A stretch of DNA of 64,000 nt from Mogibacterium sp. (GCA_017403955.1 JAFRDH010000007.1:310001-374000), one strand, 5' to 3'; counted from the stretch's first letter, positions 41,995 through 52,066 are shown. The notes: generated by a model from the sequence alone, not told the origin. A program made the numbers and translations.

Positions 41995-42927
41995 ATGGAA
42001 TTCGAACACATACCGGTCCTTTATAACGAAGTGATGGAGACTCTCAATATCAAGCCTGACGGTATCTATGTAGACGGTACAGTAGGCGGAGGCGGACACT
42101 CATCCGGTATCTGCGAGAGACTTTCCGAAAAGGGAACACTGATAGCAGTTGACAGAGACCAGGACGCACTGGATGCAGCGCAGAAGCGACTTGCCGGATA
42201 CAAGTGCAACAAGAAATTCATCCACACCAACTACAGCGACTATGAAGCAATAACAGAGGCTGCAGGAGGAAAGGTAAACGGAATACTCCTAGATCTGGGA
42301 GTTTCATCCTTCCAGCTTGATAATGCTGAACGGGGCTTCTCCTACATGCAGGATGCTCCGATGGACATGAGGATGAATGAAGAGGACAGTTTCACAGCAT
42401 ATGATGTTGTGAATACATACAGCGAAAAGGAGCTGACAAGAGTCATTCGCGAATACGGTGAAGAGAAGTGGGCGTCGAGGATATCTCAGTTCATCGTAAG
42501 AGCAAGGGCAGAATCACCGATCAGCACTACAGGACAGCTGACAGACATCATCAAGGCGGCTATACCTGCAAGGGCAAGAAGGACCGGACCACACCCGGCC
42601 AAGAGAACCTTTCAGGCGATCAGGATCGAAGTCAATGATGAACTCGGACACCTGAGGGAAGCAGTTCAGAAACTTCCGGACCTCCTCGAAAGCGGCGGGA
42701 GGATAGCGATCATAACCTTCCACTCTCTCGAAGACAGGATCGTCAAGACAGAATTCGACAGAAGACTCGATCCGTGCACATGTCCTAAAGAATTTCCGGT
42801 ATGTGTATGCGGCAAGGTCGCAGATGTCAGAAAGGTGACACGCAAGCCTCTGACAGCTTCCGAAGAGGAACTTGAAAACAATCCGAGAGCAAGAAGTGCG
42901 AAACTCAGAGTGATCGAGAAGCTCTGA
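41995..42927 (+). CDS. rsmH: 16S rRNA m4C1402 methyltransferase RsmH
   Basis: The 310-residue protein is RsmH (MraW). It shows [25 protein letters not shown] (SAM-binding loop), [24 protein letters not shown] and [14 protein letters not shown], all typical. It methylates N4 of C1402 in 16S rRNA, and is nearly always the second gene of the dcw cluster. GGAGG precedes the ATG. A zinc-like cysteine set [13 protein letters not shown] near the C-terminus is normal for Firmicutes. Confidence 0.97.
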   Translation: MEFEHIPVLYNEVMETLNIKPDGIYVDGTVGGGGHSSGICERLSEKGTLIAVDRDQDALDAAQKRLAGYKCNKKFIHTNYSDYEAITEAAGGKVNGILLDLGVSSFQLDNAERGFSYMQDAPMDMRMNEEDSFTAYDVVNTYSEKELTRVIREYGEEKWASRISQFIVRARAESPISTTGQLTDIIKAAIPARARRTGPHPAKRTFQAIRIEVNDELGHLREAVQKLPDLLESGGRIAIITFHSLEDRIVKTEFDRRLDPCTCPKEFPVCVCGKVADVRKVTRKPLTASEEELENNPRARSAKLRVIEKL

Positions 42928-42979
42928 AACAATAAACCGATAACGACACACTAATCATTATTTTCAAGGGGATGCAACA

Positions 42980-43453
42980 ATGTCTACGATGACAGGTACG
43001 TTAACAAGTACGTTACATTTGAACGAAATGCTGCTTGATGAGATAACACAGGCATCAGCAAATGAAACCGCTAAATCAGACAAGCTCAGCGCAAGACGTG
43101 AACAGGTCAAGGCGGCACAGAGGAAAAGATCAAAAAGAGCATCAAGGAACTTATTCCTTTCTGCAACCGCTCTTATCCTTGCAATATTCGTCCTCATAGG
43201 GCTCAGCGCATATGCAGCAAGCATCCAGCATGCCAACAACGTCCTTCAGGAGGAGAACGCATACATCCAGGCTGAGATCGACTCACTTAACAGCCAGATC
43301 GTAGATGCGACCAAGGTCACCAAGATCGAGAAGATCGCAACGGAAGAATATGGCATGATTTATCCAACAGCCGAGAATTGCATAGTGATTAGTGAAGATT
43401 CAGAGTCCGGAGAGAATCTGGCAGCAGTAATAAGAAGCGAAGCATACAACTGA
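42980..43453 (+). CDS. ftsL: FtsL/DivIC-like septum protein
   Basis: The 157-residue protein has a cytoplasmic N-terminal part (1-55), one membrane segment (about 56-77) and a leucine-zipper-like coiled coil (about 80-115), the layout of FtsL. EKIATEEYGMIYP is the conserved end of the FtsL/DivIC family. With DivIC and FtsQ it activates the FtsW-PBP pair at the septum. Identification rests on layout and position between rsmH and the PBP gene, since these proteins diverge fast. A terminator follows. Confidence 0.85.
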   Translation: MSTMTGTLTSTLHLNEMLLDEITQASANETAKSDKLSARREQVKAAQRKRSKRASRNLFLSATALILAIFVLIGLSAYAASIQHANNVLQEENAYIQAEIDSLNSQIVDATKVTKIEKIATEEYGMIYPTAENCIVISEDSESGENLAAVIRSEAYN

Positions 43454-43475
43454 TTCAGAGCTGAAATGCCTTCAC

Positions 43476-43511
43476 AGCCACCGGTCCGGGAACGGATTGG
43501 TGGCTTTTTTT
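43476..43511 (+). terminator. Terminator or attenuator inside the dcw cluster
   Basis: AGCCACCGGTCCG (43476-43488) pairs with CGGATTGGTGGCT (43493-43505) with two G-T pairs around a GGAA tetraloop, then seven T. It divides the early dcw genes from the PBP gene. Confidence 0.88.
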
Positions 43512-43533
43512 CACTAAATAGTGGGGGCGGCAT

Positions 43534-43562
43534 TTGCTCTGAGATACAATATGTAGTATAAT
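43534..43562 (+). promoter_or_regulatory. Internal dcw promoter directly before the PBP start codon
   Basis: TTGCTC (43534-43539), a 17-base spacer and TATAAT (43557-43562). The -10 ends eight bases before the ATG at 43571, so the transcript would begin almost at the start codon. Confidence 0.6.
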
Positions 43563-43570
43563 AACTCGGA

Positions 43571-45766
43571 ATGGCAAAGAAGAAGAATAAGAAAACCAAA
43601 AGCAAGAAAAAGCAGGTCGAGTACGGACTGGATAGCTTTTCTTTTGAAGAATACCGCAATGAATATCCTGAGCAGGAACAGCAGATATCTTTTGCTCAGG
43701 AACAGCCCGGGACCAGACAGTCACAGAGGCAGAATGCGGCAATAGAGAAGAGAAGAACTCTCCTTCGTGACAAGGGCACTGAGATAACTCCTTCCAACAG
43801 GATAAGGCTGGCAGGAGGTCTTTTCGTGCTCCTTATTCTTATGTTTGCCCTTATTATAAGAATGGGTTATTGGCAGATCGTCAGAGCTGACGAGCTCAAG
43901 ACTATGGCGATCCAGATGCAGAAGGTCGATACAGAGATCGAACCTGCAAGAGGTGTGATCTATGATTCCAAGATGGGTACACTCGCAGAGTCAGTAACAG
44001 AATATGAGCTCTATGCTTATACACAGTATCTGTACAAGACGAGCGATATAAGTCTTGTCGAAAAAGCCAGGACTCTCAGGCAGCTCGTCGAGATCACAGG
44101 CCTTGATGATGAGACTATCAAAAATAAACTCGAAGGTGATGAGAACCTTGTGCTCATCGCAGACGGACTCACAAGAGAACAGGTCGAGAAAGCCGAGGAA
44201 CTGTGGGAAGGCAAAGTAATGGTCAAGACGAAGACCGCAAGATATTATCCGAACGGAGCTTTTGCGGCACAGGTGCTCGGCGGTGTCAATTCGGACAATG
44301 TCGGGAGGACCGGCCTTGAGCTCGAATACAATTCGGTTCTCGCCGGTGTCAAAGGACGTACTGTCAGGACCACGGACCGTGACGGAAACACTCTCTCAGG
44401 CAGTAAGACCAAGTACTACGAGCCGCAGGATGGTAAGAGCATAGTCACGACTATCGACTCTGTCATTCAGCATTTTGTCGAAGAAGCCCTCGATTCAGGA
44501 ATGAAGAGGATCGGAGCAGAAGCGATCACATGCATCGTTATGAATCCTAAGACGGGCGATGTCCTGGCTATGGCAACTACTCCGGACTACGATCCGAACA
44601 ACTCATCGAGTCCTAATACTGAAGCCGCCAAAAAGAAATTCGAAAAAATGACACCTGAAGAGCAGACTGACTATCTCAGCAGGATGTGGACAGTCCGCAG
44701 TATCAGCAGTATTTATGAGCCGGGCTCGACATTCAAGCTGATCGCCGCAGCTTCGGCGCTTGAATCAGGCAGTGCCGACAAGAAGTCTACCTACAACTGT
44801 AAGGGATATATCCATGTAGGCAATTACAACCTGAGGTGTCTCGGCGTACACGGCAAACAGTCACTCAAAGAAGCCGTCGGCAATTCATGTAACCCTGCTC
44901 TTGCAAGAGTTGCGCTCGATATGGGAGCCGATACTTTCTACAACTACATAGATCTGTTCGGATTCAGAGACAAGACGGGGATCGATCTCCCGGGAGAGAC
45001 GAACTCTATTGTAAAGAACCCTAACGGCATGGGAGATGTAGACCTTGCTACAACCGGTTACGGACAGGGAATCGCGGTCACTCCGCTCCAGCTTCTCTGT
45101 GCTGTCAACTGTTTCGGTAATAATGGTGTGCTCATGCAGCCTAAACTTGTCAAAAAGATCATTGACAAAGACGGCAATGTGATCGAAGAGAAAGAAGATG
45201 TCGCTGTAAGACAGGTAGTCTCTGAAGATACAGCTGCCAAGATCGCAGATATTATGGAATACTACGTATCTGACGCATCAGGTGACAGGGCATACGTTCC
45301 GGGATACCGGGTAGGAGGTAAGACCGGTACTGCTAACCTCGTCGATGGCGGCAGGACATACAGCAGCAAACATACTAATACATCATTCGTAGCTATGGCA
45401 CCGATGGATGATCCGCAGATCTCGATGATCGTAATCGTCTACAGACCGACCAAGATCCACTACGGTAACTTCACCGCAGGTCCGATCATCGCTGAGATCA
45501 TGGAGAAATCCCTCCAGTATCTCGGAGTAGAGCGCAAATACTCGAAGGCCGAGAAGCAGGCACTCAAGCATGAGAAAGTCAAAGTGCCTGATGTAACAGG
45601 CATCAAGAGTACTGATGCTATCCGTATCCTCAAGAATTACGGGCTCAAATACATCATTGCGCCGGAACCTGAGGACAAAACAGCTGCTTTCATGGTACTC
45701 GATCAGTATCCGAAGGCAGGCAAGAAAGTCGCAAGAGGATCGTCTGTATATCTATACAGCGAGTAA
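43571..45766 (+). CDS. Division penicillin-binding protein (FtsI/PBP2B/SpoVD type) with PASTA domain
   Basis: The 731-residue protein has a long charged cytoplasmic N-terminus (1-78), one membrane segment (about 79-100), a dimerisation domain (EIEPARGVIYDSKMGTLAES), a transpeptidase domain with SIYEPGSTFKL (active Ser), SCNPA and GKTGTA, and one PASTA domain (KVPDVTGIKSTDAIRILKN, about 672-730). It cross-links septal peptidoglycan together with FtsW. Whether it is the vegetative PBP2B-like or the sporulation SpoVD-like form cannot be settled. No ribosome binding site precedes the ATG, and a promoter lies so close that the message may be leaderless. Confidence 0.93.
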   Translation: MAKKKNKKTKSKKKQVEYGLDSFSFEEYRNEYPEQEQQISFAQEQPGTRQSQRQNAAIEKRRTLLRDKGTEITPSNRIRLAGGLFVLLILMFALIIRMGYWQIVRADELKTMAIQMQKVDTEIEPARGVIYDSKMGTLAESVTEYELYAYTQYLYKTSDISLVEKARTLRQLVEITGLDDETIKNKLEGDENLVLIADGLTREQVEKAEELWEGKVMVKTKTARYYPNGAFAAQVLGGVNSDNVGRTGLELEYNSVLAGVKGRTVRTTDRDGNTLSGSKTKYYEPQDGKSIVTTIDSVIQHFVEEALDSGMKRIGAEAITCIVMNPKTGDVLAMATTPDYDPNNSSSPNTEAAKKKFEKMTPEEQTDYLSRMWTVRSISSIYEPGSTFKLIAAASALESGSADKKSTYNCKGYIHVGNYNLRCLGVHGKQSLKEAVGNSCNPALARVALDMGADTFYNYIDLFGFRDKTGIDLPGETNSIVKNPNGMGDVDLATTGYGQGIAVTPLQLLCAVNCFGNNGVLMQPKLVKKIIDKDGNVIEEKEDVAVRQVVSEDTAAKIADIMEYYVSDASGDRAYVPGYRVGGKTGTANLVDGGRTYSSKHTNTSFVAMAPMDDPQISMIVIVYRPTKIHYGNFTAGPIIAEIMEKSLQYLGVERKYSKAEKQALKHEKVKVPDVTGIKSTDAIRILKNYGLKYIIAPEPEDKTAAFMVLDQYPKAGKKVARGSSVYLYSE

Positions 45767-45808
45767 CACTCAGCCGATCAACACTAAGCAAGGAGATGTT
45801 TTCAAGGG

Positions 45809-46786
45809 ATGCAGTTATATAAATATGCAATAATAGCGGTCATTGCTTTTGCGGTATCGATGCTCTTCACAGCGAAGATGATACCTGTCCTTAAGCAGAA
45901 GCAGTTCGGTCAGTTCATTAGAGAAGATGGCCCTCAGGCGCATCTGAGCAAGGCGGGCACACCGACAATGGGCGGTGTCGCGATGGTCATAGGTATCACG
46001 GTCGCTTTGATAGCAAGCGGATTCCTGACAGGAGGCTTTGGCTCTGAAAAGCTCGCGATACTCCTCAGCATGTACGCTTTCGGATTCATCGGCTTTATCG
46101 ATGACTACAATAAGATCGCCAAGAAACAAAACGAAGGACTTACGCCAAAGCAGAAACTCATACTTCAGGTCGTATTCGGACTGGCTCTCTCTATCTACAT
46201 GATGATGAGAGAGGGTAGTTATGTCCTGATCCCGTTCTTCAAGGTCAATGTCAACTTCGGCGTACTTTACATACCATTCATCGTGTTCGTAGAAGTTGCT
46301 ATGGCAAATGCAGTCAATCTGACTGACGGACTCGACGGACTTGCTTCGAGCACATCAGCTATCGTAGCTGCAGCTTTCGCAGTCGTAGGCATTTTCATAG
46401 TGAAGGGCGGCGATGAACCGATGGCATCTGCTGCGCAGGCGGTTCTTGGAGCTACTCTGGGATTCCTGATGTACAATCATTATCCTGCAAGGATATTCAT
46501 GGGAGACACCGGATCCATGGCGCTCGGCGGCGTCCTTTCAGCAACAGCGATCGTAGGTCATATGGAATGGCTTCTGCCGATAGCGGGTCTCATTTATGTA
46601 TGTGAGGCACTTTCAGTTATAATTCAGGTCACATATTTCAAGAAAACAGGCGGGAAGAGAGTCTTCAGAATGGCTCCGATACACCATCATTTCGAACTCG
46701 GCGGATGGCATGAAACCAAGGTCGTCAGGGTGTTCTGCATATTCACATTTATTTGCTGTGTGATAGCAGTCCTGTCTGTCAGATAA
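45809..46786 (+). CDS. mraY: Phospho-N-acetylmuramoyl-pentapeptide transferase MraY
   Basis: The 325-residue protein has ten membrane segments and the MraY motifs GTPTMGGVAMV (residues about 50-60), GFIDDYNKIAKKQNEGL with the catalytic Asp pair, NAVNLTDGLDGLA and PIHHHFEL. It makes lipid I by moving the phospho-MurNAc-pentapeptide to undecaprenyl phosphate on the inner membrane face. The start ATG 45809 sits 14 bases after AGGAG, rather far, but the protein begins normally. murE and murF, often just upstream, are not here. Confidence 0.97.
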   Translation: MQLYKYAIIAVIAFAVSMLFTAKMIPVLKQKQFGQFIREDGPQAHLSKAGTPTMGGVAMVIGITVALIASGFLTGGFGSEKLAILLSMYAFGFIGFIDDYNKIAKKQNEGLTPKQKLILQVVFGLALSIYMMMREGSYVLIPFFKVNVNFGVLYIPFIVFVEVAMANAVNLTDGLDGLASSTSAIVAAAFAVVGIFIVKGGDEPMASAAQAVLGATLGFLMYNHYPARIFMGDTGSMALGGVLSATAIVGHMEWLLPIAGLIYVCEALSVIIQVTYFKKTGGKRVFRMAPIHHHFELGGWHETKVVRVFCIFTFICCVIAVLSVR

Positions 46787-46808
46787 ATCGTTAAAGGGGA
46801 TCAGATAA

Positions 46809-48191
46809 ATGGATCACAATAGTTTCAGAGAAAAGGTCAAAGACATGAACGTGCTTGTCGTAGGTCTCGGCAAATCAGGCAAGGCTGCGACAGAAGCGCT
46901 TACAGAAATTGGTGCATGTGTTTCGGTGCAGGATGCTTCGGATACGAGCAAGATCGATCCGGAGTTTCTGGCATATCTTGATGAACGGAATATCAAGGCT
47001 TATCTCGGATGCCTGCCGGACGATTTGAAAGCATATGACATGCTCGTACTCAGCCCGGGAGTTCCTCCGGAAAAGGATTTTATCAGAGAAGCCGAGGCGA
47101 ATGGTGCCGAGATCATCGGAGAGCTGGAACTTGCATACAGACTCACACCTGCGCATTTTATCGCGATCACAGGCACGAACGGCAAAACAACGACAACTAC
47201 TCTGGTCGGGGAGATTTTCAAGCGCTCAGGCCGTAAAACGTCCGTTGTAGGCAATATCGGAGACCCGGTAGTAGCCGAGGCTGTAAAGGCGGGAGAAGAT
47301 GCCTGGATGGTCACGGAAGTATCATCCTTCCAGCTCGAGACCACGAAGTATTTCAAGCCTGTCGTATCAGCGATACTCAATCTTACTCCTGACCATCTCA
47401 ACAGACATAAGACGATGGAAGCATACGGAAATGCCAAGGCAAGGATAGCCGTAGAACAGGATGAGAACGAGTTCCTGGTAGTCAATCAGGATGATCCTGC
47501 TGTACTTGAACTCGCAAAGCAGAGCCGCGCGCACATCATTCCGTTCAGCAGAAGGGTCAAACTTGATTTCGGAGCATTCGTTGACGATAGCGCGATTATC
47601 GTTAAAGACTTCGACGGGACCGAATATTTCATCTGCAGCACAACGGATCTGAATATCATCGGTGACCATAACGTGGAAAATGTTCTTGCCGCAGCATCGA
47701 TCGCTTATTTTGCCGGCATAGATCCTGTTGTTATCTCGGAGGCTGTCAAAGCATTCCCGGGTGTAGAGCACAGGATCGAGTTCACCGGAAGATATAACGG
47801 AGTGGAGTACTACAACGATTCCAAGGGAACCAATGTAGATGCTGCGATCATCGCGATCAAGGCTCTCAAGAACAACATCATCCTCATAGCAGGAGGAGAT
47901 GGCAAGGCACAGGATTTTACAGACCTGGCCAAGCACCTCAACGGTGCAGTTGACGCACTTGTCCTTCTTGGAAGAGATGCTTATCAGATAGAAGAAGCTG
48001 CAAGAAAAGAGGGTTTCACGGAGATCTTTAACTGCAGTGACATGGAAGAGTGTGTACGCAAAGCATCAGAGATCGCAAGAGAAGGAGATAAAGTGCTTCT
48101 TTCGCCTGCATGCGCAAGCTGGGATATGTATACCAGCTATGAAGTAAGAGGAAAACACTTCAAACAATGTGTCAAGGACCTTCTGGGCTAG
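46809..48191 (+). CDS. murD: UDP-N-acetylmuramoyl-L-alanine:D-glutamate ligase MurD
   Basis: The 460-residue Mur ligase has a Rossmann N-domain (VLVVGLGKSGKAATEAL), the ATP loop ITGTNGKTTTTTLVGEIF, the central DHLNRHKTMEAYGNAKARI stretch, and YNDSKGTNVDA. This pattern is MurD rather than MurC, E or F. It adds D-glutamate to UDP-MurNAc-L-Ala in the cytoplasm. The D-Glu supply may connect with racemases elsewhere. ftsW follows after 28 bases. Confidence 0.96.
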   Translation: MDHNSFREKVKDMNVLVVGLGKSGKAATEALTEIGACVSVQDASDTSKIDPEFLAYLDERNIKAYLGCLPDDLKAYDMLVLSPGVPPEKDFIREAEANGAEIIGELELAYRLTPAHFIAITGTNGKTTTTTLVGEIFKRSGRKTSVVGNIGDPVVAEAVKAGEDAWMVTEVSSFQLETTKYFKPVVSAILNLTPDHLNRHKTMEAYGNAKARIAVEQDENEFLVVNQDDPAVLELAKQSRAHIIPFSRRVKLDFGAFVDDSAIIVKDFDGTEYFICSTTDLNIIGDHNVENVLAAASIAYFAGIDPVVISEAVKAFPGVEHRIEFTGRYNGVEYYNDSKGTNVDAAIIAIKALKNNIILIAGGDGKAQDFTDLAKHLNGAVDALVLLGRDAYQIEEAARKEGFTEIFNCSDMEECVRKASEIAREGDKVLLSPACASWDMYTSYEVRGKHFKQCVKDLLG

Positions 48192-48219
48192 GCACAGGAA
48201 CCAGAGGAAATCATCAGGA

Positions 48220-49509
48220 ATGGCCAAAGCGGAAAGCGCCAGAGAGCGCAGGAAGAAAAGCAAAGAAATAAAGAAAGCCAGAAAAGCCGAGCTCCGTCAG
48301 GAGAAAGCAATGAACCGGAGAATGGCCCGCGGAACAACAGATGGATCGGGCAGCAGGATCGGTGCGCTTTTTTCAGGATTCGACTTTACTGTTGCTGCTC
48401 TTGCTATGCTTCTTTCGATCTTCGGAGTAGCTATGGTATTCAGCGCAGGTTATTACCAGACGATCAATATCTCTGAACCGCAGCCGCTGTACTATCTGAT
48501 AAGGCAGCTTGTATTTGTTTTGTCAGGCTGGGTACTGATGTTCTTCCTAGCCAACTTTGACTACCACTATTACACCAAGCTGGCATATCCGGCACTTCTT
48601 TTGAGTATCGGTCTTCTGGTGCTGGTACTTATGATCGGTTCCTCATCACATAACGCGCAGCGATGGATCTCGATCATGGGTGTCAGGATCACACCGAGTG
48701 AGTTCTCCAAACTCTTCGTGATCATCTTCACATCTTCGTTCCTTATCGAAGATCCGAGGAACGTCAAGAGCTTCAAAGGCTTGTTCGTACTGTTTGCTGT
48801 AATTGGTGCACATTTTGCGCTGATCATAAGGCAGCCGAATCTGTCTACAGCTATCGTTATCGTAATGATCATTATGGCTATCATGATCGTTGCAGGACTC
48901 CATCTGGTGTTCCTCATCCTGCCTGTAATAGGAGCTGTAGCAGGTTATTTTTACATCATAACATTCAAGACCCCGTATCACTGGTATCAGAGACTTACGA
49001 GCTTTATCGATCCGTTTGCGGACAGACAGGGCGACGGATATCAGGTGACGCAGGGACTTATTGCCCTCGGAAACGGAGGGCTGAAGGGACTCGGCTTCGG
49101 CAAAAGTATAGCCAAAAACATGTACTTGCCTGAGCCGCAGAACGATTTTATTCTTGCAATTATTGGAGAAGAACTCGGGTATATAGGATTCCTTGTGCTT
49201 ATGGGCATCTATATCTTCCTGCTCTGCAGGCTGATAATGGTGGCGCTCAAAGCATCGGACAGACTGGGATTCTATCTTGCAACAGGTGTTGCAGTAATGC
49301 TCGGGCTTCAGGTCATCATAAATGTAGCGGTCGTAACTTCATCGATGCCGGCGACAGGAATCACACTCCCGTTCATCAGCTACGGAGGAACATCCATGTG
49401 GTCTTTCATGATGTCGATGGGAATAGCGCTGAATGTCTCGCGAAAACACGACCGGTTAAGTGGAAAGAAGAAGCGCCGCAAAAAGAACCGTATGGTGACA
49501 GAGGGATAA
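48220..49509 (+). CDS. ftsW: Lipid II polymerase FtsW (SEDS family)
   Basis: ATG 48220 (MAKAESARERRKKSKEIK) follows AGAGGAAA; an upstream frame overlaps murD. The 429-residue SEDS protein has a long basic N-terminal cytoplasmic part (1-50), ten membrane segments, RWISIMGVRITPSEFSKL in the catalytic region, QRLTSFIDPFADRQGDGYQ and LPFISYGGTSM. It polymerises lipid II into glycan strands at the septum, with the PBP encoded upstream. The C-terminus is also strongly basic (KKKRRKKN). Confidence 0.95.
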   Translation: MAKAESARERRKKSKEIKKARKAELRQEKAMNRRMARGTTDGSGSRIGALFSGFDFTVAALAMLLSIFGVAMVFSAGYYQTINISEPQPLYYLIRQLVFVLSGWVLMFFLANFDYHYYTKLAYPALLLSIGLLVLVLMIGSSSHNAQRWISIMGVRITPSEFSKLFVIIFTSSFLIEDPRNVKSFKGLFVLFAVIGAHFALIIRQPNLSTAIVIVMIIMAIMIVAGLHLVFLILPVIGAVAGYFYIITFKTPYHWYQRLTSFIDPFADRQGDGYQVTQGLIALGNGGLKGLGFGKSIAKNMYLPEPQNDFILAIIGEELGYIGFLVLMGIYIFLLCRLIMVALKASDRLGFYLATGVAVMLGLQVIINVAVVTSSMPATGITLPFISYGGTSMWSFMMSMGIALNVSRKHDRLSGKKKRRKKNRMVTEG

Positions 49510-49528
49510 GAAAGGCGGTAGATAAATA

Positions 49529-50641
49529 ATGAAAATTGTACTTACAGGCGGTGCCACAGGCGGACATATCTATCCCGCTCTGGCTATCGGCGATACTTTC
49601 AAAGCGAAAGATCCCGGCTGTGAGATCATATATATAGCAAGCGGGAACTCACTTGAGAAACAGATCATTCCTGACAAGGGATACACACTTTATGAAGTGG
49701 AATCAAGGCCGCTTGACAGACGTAATATACGGAAAATAGCAAGTACACTGGGAGGTACGCTCAAGGGAAGGAAGCAGGCACTCAAGATCATGAAGGGCTT
49801 TAAACCTGATGTAGTAGTCAGTACAGGCAGCTACGTCAGTGTCCCTGTCGTTCTTGCAGCTCACAGCCTCGGAGCTTCTGTCTATTTACATGAGCAGAAC
49901 GGATTCCCGGGTGTAAGCAACAGATTCCTCGCAAGATATGCCAGGAAGGTTTTCCTGGGATTCGAGGGAGCAAGAGAGATCTTCGAGAAAAGTGTCAAAG
50001 ACCCGGACAAAATCATTTACTCCGGGAACCCGGTCAGAAGTGAGTTCAGTGGCAGGATCCGAGAAGAGGACCGGAAAACTCTCGGCATACCGGAGGAAGA
50101 CTTTGTGATCATGGTGTTCGGAGGCAGTCTCGGATCTGAGACCACCAACTCGATAGGGGAATCAGTGGCAAGAGAATATGCTGACAAGCCCGGATATACG
50201 ATTATCTGGGGAACCGGAAGCATGTATTATGATGAGATCATCTCAGGCTTTGCGGCAGAAGGATTCGCTCCTTCCAATGTACGCATCTTGCCTTTTATCA
50301 AAAATATCCCTGAAATGCTCAGCGCTGCGAATCTGACAGTCAGCAGAAGCGGAGCGCTTTCGACTGCGGAGACAACTATGGAAGGAAGGGCTGCAATCTT
50401 CATCCCTTCGCCAAATGTCACTGCAGATCATCAGTACTATAATGCCAAAGCTGTCGCAGATAACGGAGGTGCGTTCATAGTTCGTGAAAGCGAATACACA
50501 GCCCGTGATGTGCTGCGTATCATCAGAGAACTTGATGCCGACAGGGACCAGATACTGCAGATGGAGATCGCAAGCAGAGAAGTTGCGCCGGTTGACGCGA
50601 CAGATATCATATATAACACGATCATGCAGACATACAAATAA
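49529..50641 (+). CDS. murG: UDP-GlcNAc:lipid I transferase MurG
   Basis: The 370-residue GT28 protein starts with the glycine-rich loop TGGATGGHIYPALAIG and has STGSYVSVPV, LHEQNGFPGVSNRFLA, VFGGSLGSETTNSIGE and SRSGALSTAETT, typical of MurG. It converts lipid I to lipid II on the cytoplasmic membrane face. The usual partner murC does not follow; instead the ftsQ-like gene is next, starting with GTG. Confidence 0.96.
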   Translation: MKIVLTGGATGGHIYPALAIGDTFKAKDPGCEIIYIASGNSLEKQIIPDKGYTLYEVESRPLDRRNIRKIASTLGGTLKGRKQALKIMKGFKPDVVVSTGSYVSVPVVLAAHSLGASVYLHEQNGFPGVSNRFLARYARKVFLGFEGAREIFEKSVKDPDKIIYSGNPVRSEFSGRIREEDRKTLGIPEEDFVIMVFGGSLGSETTNSIGESVAREYADKPGYTIIWGTGSMYYDEIISGFAAEGFAPSNVRILPFIKNIPEMLSAANLTVSRSGALSTAETTMEGRAAIFIPSPNVTADHQYYNAKAVADNGGAFIVRESEYTARDVLRIIRELDADRDQILQMEIASREVAPVDATDIIYNTIMQTYK

Positions 50642-50660
50642 GGAACCGGTAATCGAATAA

Positions 50661-52007
50661 GTGAAAGATGACAAGACTGAAGAAAAACTGAATAACACAG
50701 ATGATAGACCGGTTCAGGAGGACATTTTTCCCGATTGGACACTTACTCCTGCTGATGTCGACATCGAGGCAATGCTCGAAGAAGCAAGGCGCAAGATGGA
50801 AGAAACCGACGAGACCCTTGAGGAATACATTGAACGTACGATGGGTCTCAGTCTCGATGAATATATCGAGCGTACACTCGCGGTTTCTCAGACACGTCAG
50901 ATGACGCCTGATGAGACGCAGCAGATCGACATGACCAAAACCCTTGTCGCAGGCGAGATCCCGGAAGAAGCGGTCTCAGAAGCAGCTTCAGAAGAACCGC
51001 AAACGGAAGAACCTGAAGCTGAGGAGCCTGAAACCGGATCCGGCGAAGATATGACCCGCACGAAGGTGGTCACAGAGCCGATAGACTGGAAAAAGGCTGA
51101 AGAAGAGGAAGCCGGCTATAAAGGAAATGAGGGCAGGAAAACCGTAACATACGGTCTGACAGACAGCGATGTCCGTGACACGATCGGAATGGAACCGCCG
51201 GAAAAAGTCTCAGATGAAATCGAGGATTTCAACGAGAGAATAGAGAAGAGGAAGAAGGACAACGCCAAGCGTGATGTGCGAAACAGGCTCAGACTCAAAT
51301 TCCTGCTGATCGCTCTTGTGACTGCTATTTTCCTGTTCGTATTCTCCATGTCGTCATTCTTCACTGTGGATGCCATAGAGGTAAGAGGGAACTCTTACTT
51401 CACAGCAGAAGAAGTCATCAATATCGCTCATGCGGTCCCGGGCAGGAACCTTATTTACAATACGGGCAGCAAAGAGATCATAGAGTATCTGGAGCAGAAT
51501 CCGTATATCAAGGAAGCCGTAGTCGCACGCAAATTGCCGTCGACTCTTGTGATAAGCATCACAGAACGCAAGCAGGCGTGTGCACTCAAGTACGACAAGG
51601 ATTACCTGATCCTGGATGAAGAGGGCATTCTGCTCAAAAAAACCAGAACTGCGCCTAAGATCACTCTCATCGAGGGACTGGTAGTAAGCAAGATCAAGCT
51701 CGGAGAAGTGATCGGTACCAAGGACAGAAAACTCTTCCTTAAGACGCAGAAACTGATCCAGTCAATGATCAAGTCGGATATGTATTTCATCAGGGTCGAT
51801 ATGATCCCTGATGAATCAGATTCGAAACTTGTCAAAGCATATATATATGATACTTTCGTAGTTAAAGGAGACTATGATCTTGTCATAGCGAACCTCGAAA
51901 ACGGCAGACTGCACCGGGTAGTTGAAGAATTATTCAAGCAGAAAATCAAGCGAGGTACGATAACATTCACAGAGGGCGGCACGATTTCATTCGAGCCGGG
52001 ATTGTAA
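50661..52007 (+). CDS. ftsQ: FtsQ/DivIB-type division protein with long acidic N-terminus
   Basis: The start is GTG 50661; AGGAA lies 15 bases upstream, which is loose, but the next in-frame ATG is far inside. The 448-residue protein has an unusually long cytoplasmic part (1-211) that is acidic and partly repetitive (EEYIERT and DEYIERT about 14 residues apart, then TEEPEAEEPE). One membrane segment follows (about 212-232), then a POTRA domain (VDAIEVRGNSYFTAEEVINI) and the beta domain of FtsQ/DivIB. It links early and late division proteins. Confidence 0.88.
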   Translation: MKDDKTEEKLNNTDDRPVQEDIFPDWTLTPADVDIEAMLEEARRKMEETDETLEEYIERTMGLSLDEYIERTLAVSQTRQMTPDETQQIDMTKTLVAGEIPEEAVSEAASEEPQTEEPEAEEPETGSGEDMTRTKVVTEPIDWKKAEEEEAGYKGNEGRKTVTYGLTDSDVRDTIGMEPPEKVSDEIEDFNERIEKRKKDNAKRDVRNRLRLKFLLIALVTAIFLFVFSMSSFFTVDAIEVRGNSYFTAEEVINIAHAVPGRNLIYNTGSKEIIEYLEQNPYIKEAVVARKLPSTLVISITERKQACALKYDKDYLILDEEGILLKKTRTAPKITLIEGLVVSKIKLGEVIGTKDRKLFLKTQKLIQSMIKSDMYFIRVDMIPDESDSKLVKAYIYDTFVVKGDYDLVIANLENGRLHRVVEELFKQKIKRGTITFTEGGTISFEPGL

Positions 52008-52066
52008 AAATCGATCAAAAAAGGCTTGACAGTTTACAAGTAATTGTGTCAGGTAAAGCAATTCAC

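Noticed and set aside
51000-51070. Glu/Pro-rich repeat as a possible frameshift or low-complexity artefact
   Set aside because: The frame stays open and leads directly into the FtsQ membrane segment and POTRA domain, so it is a genuine coding stretch.
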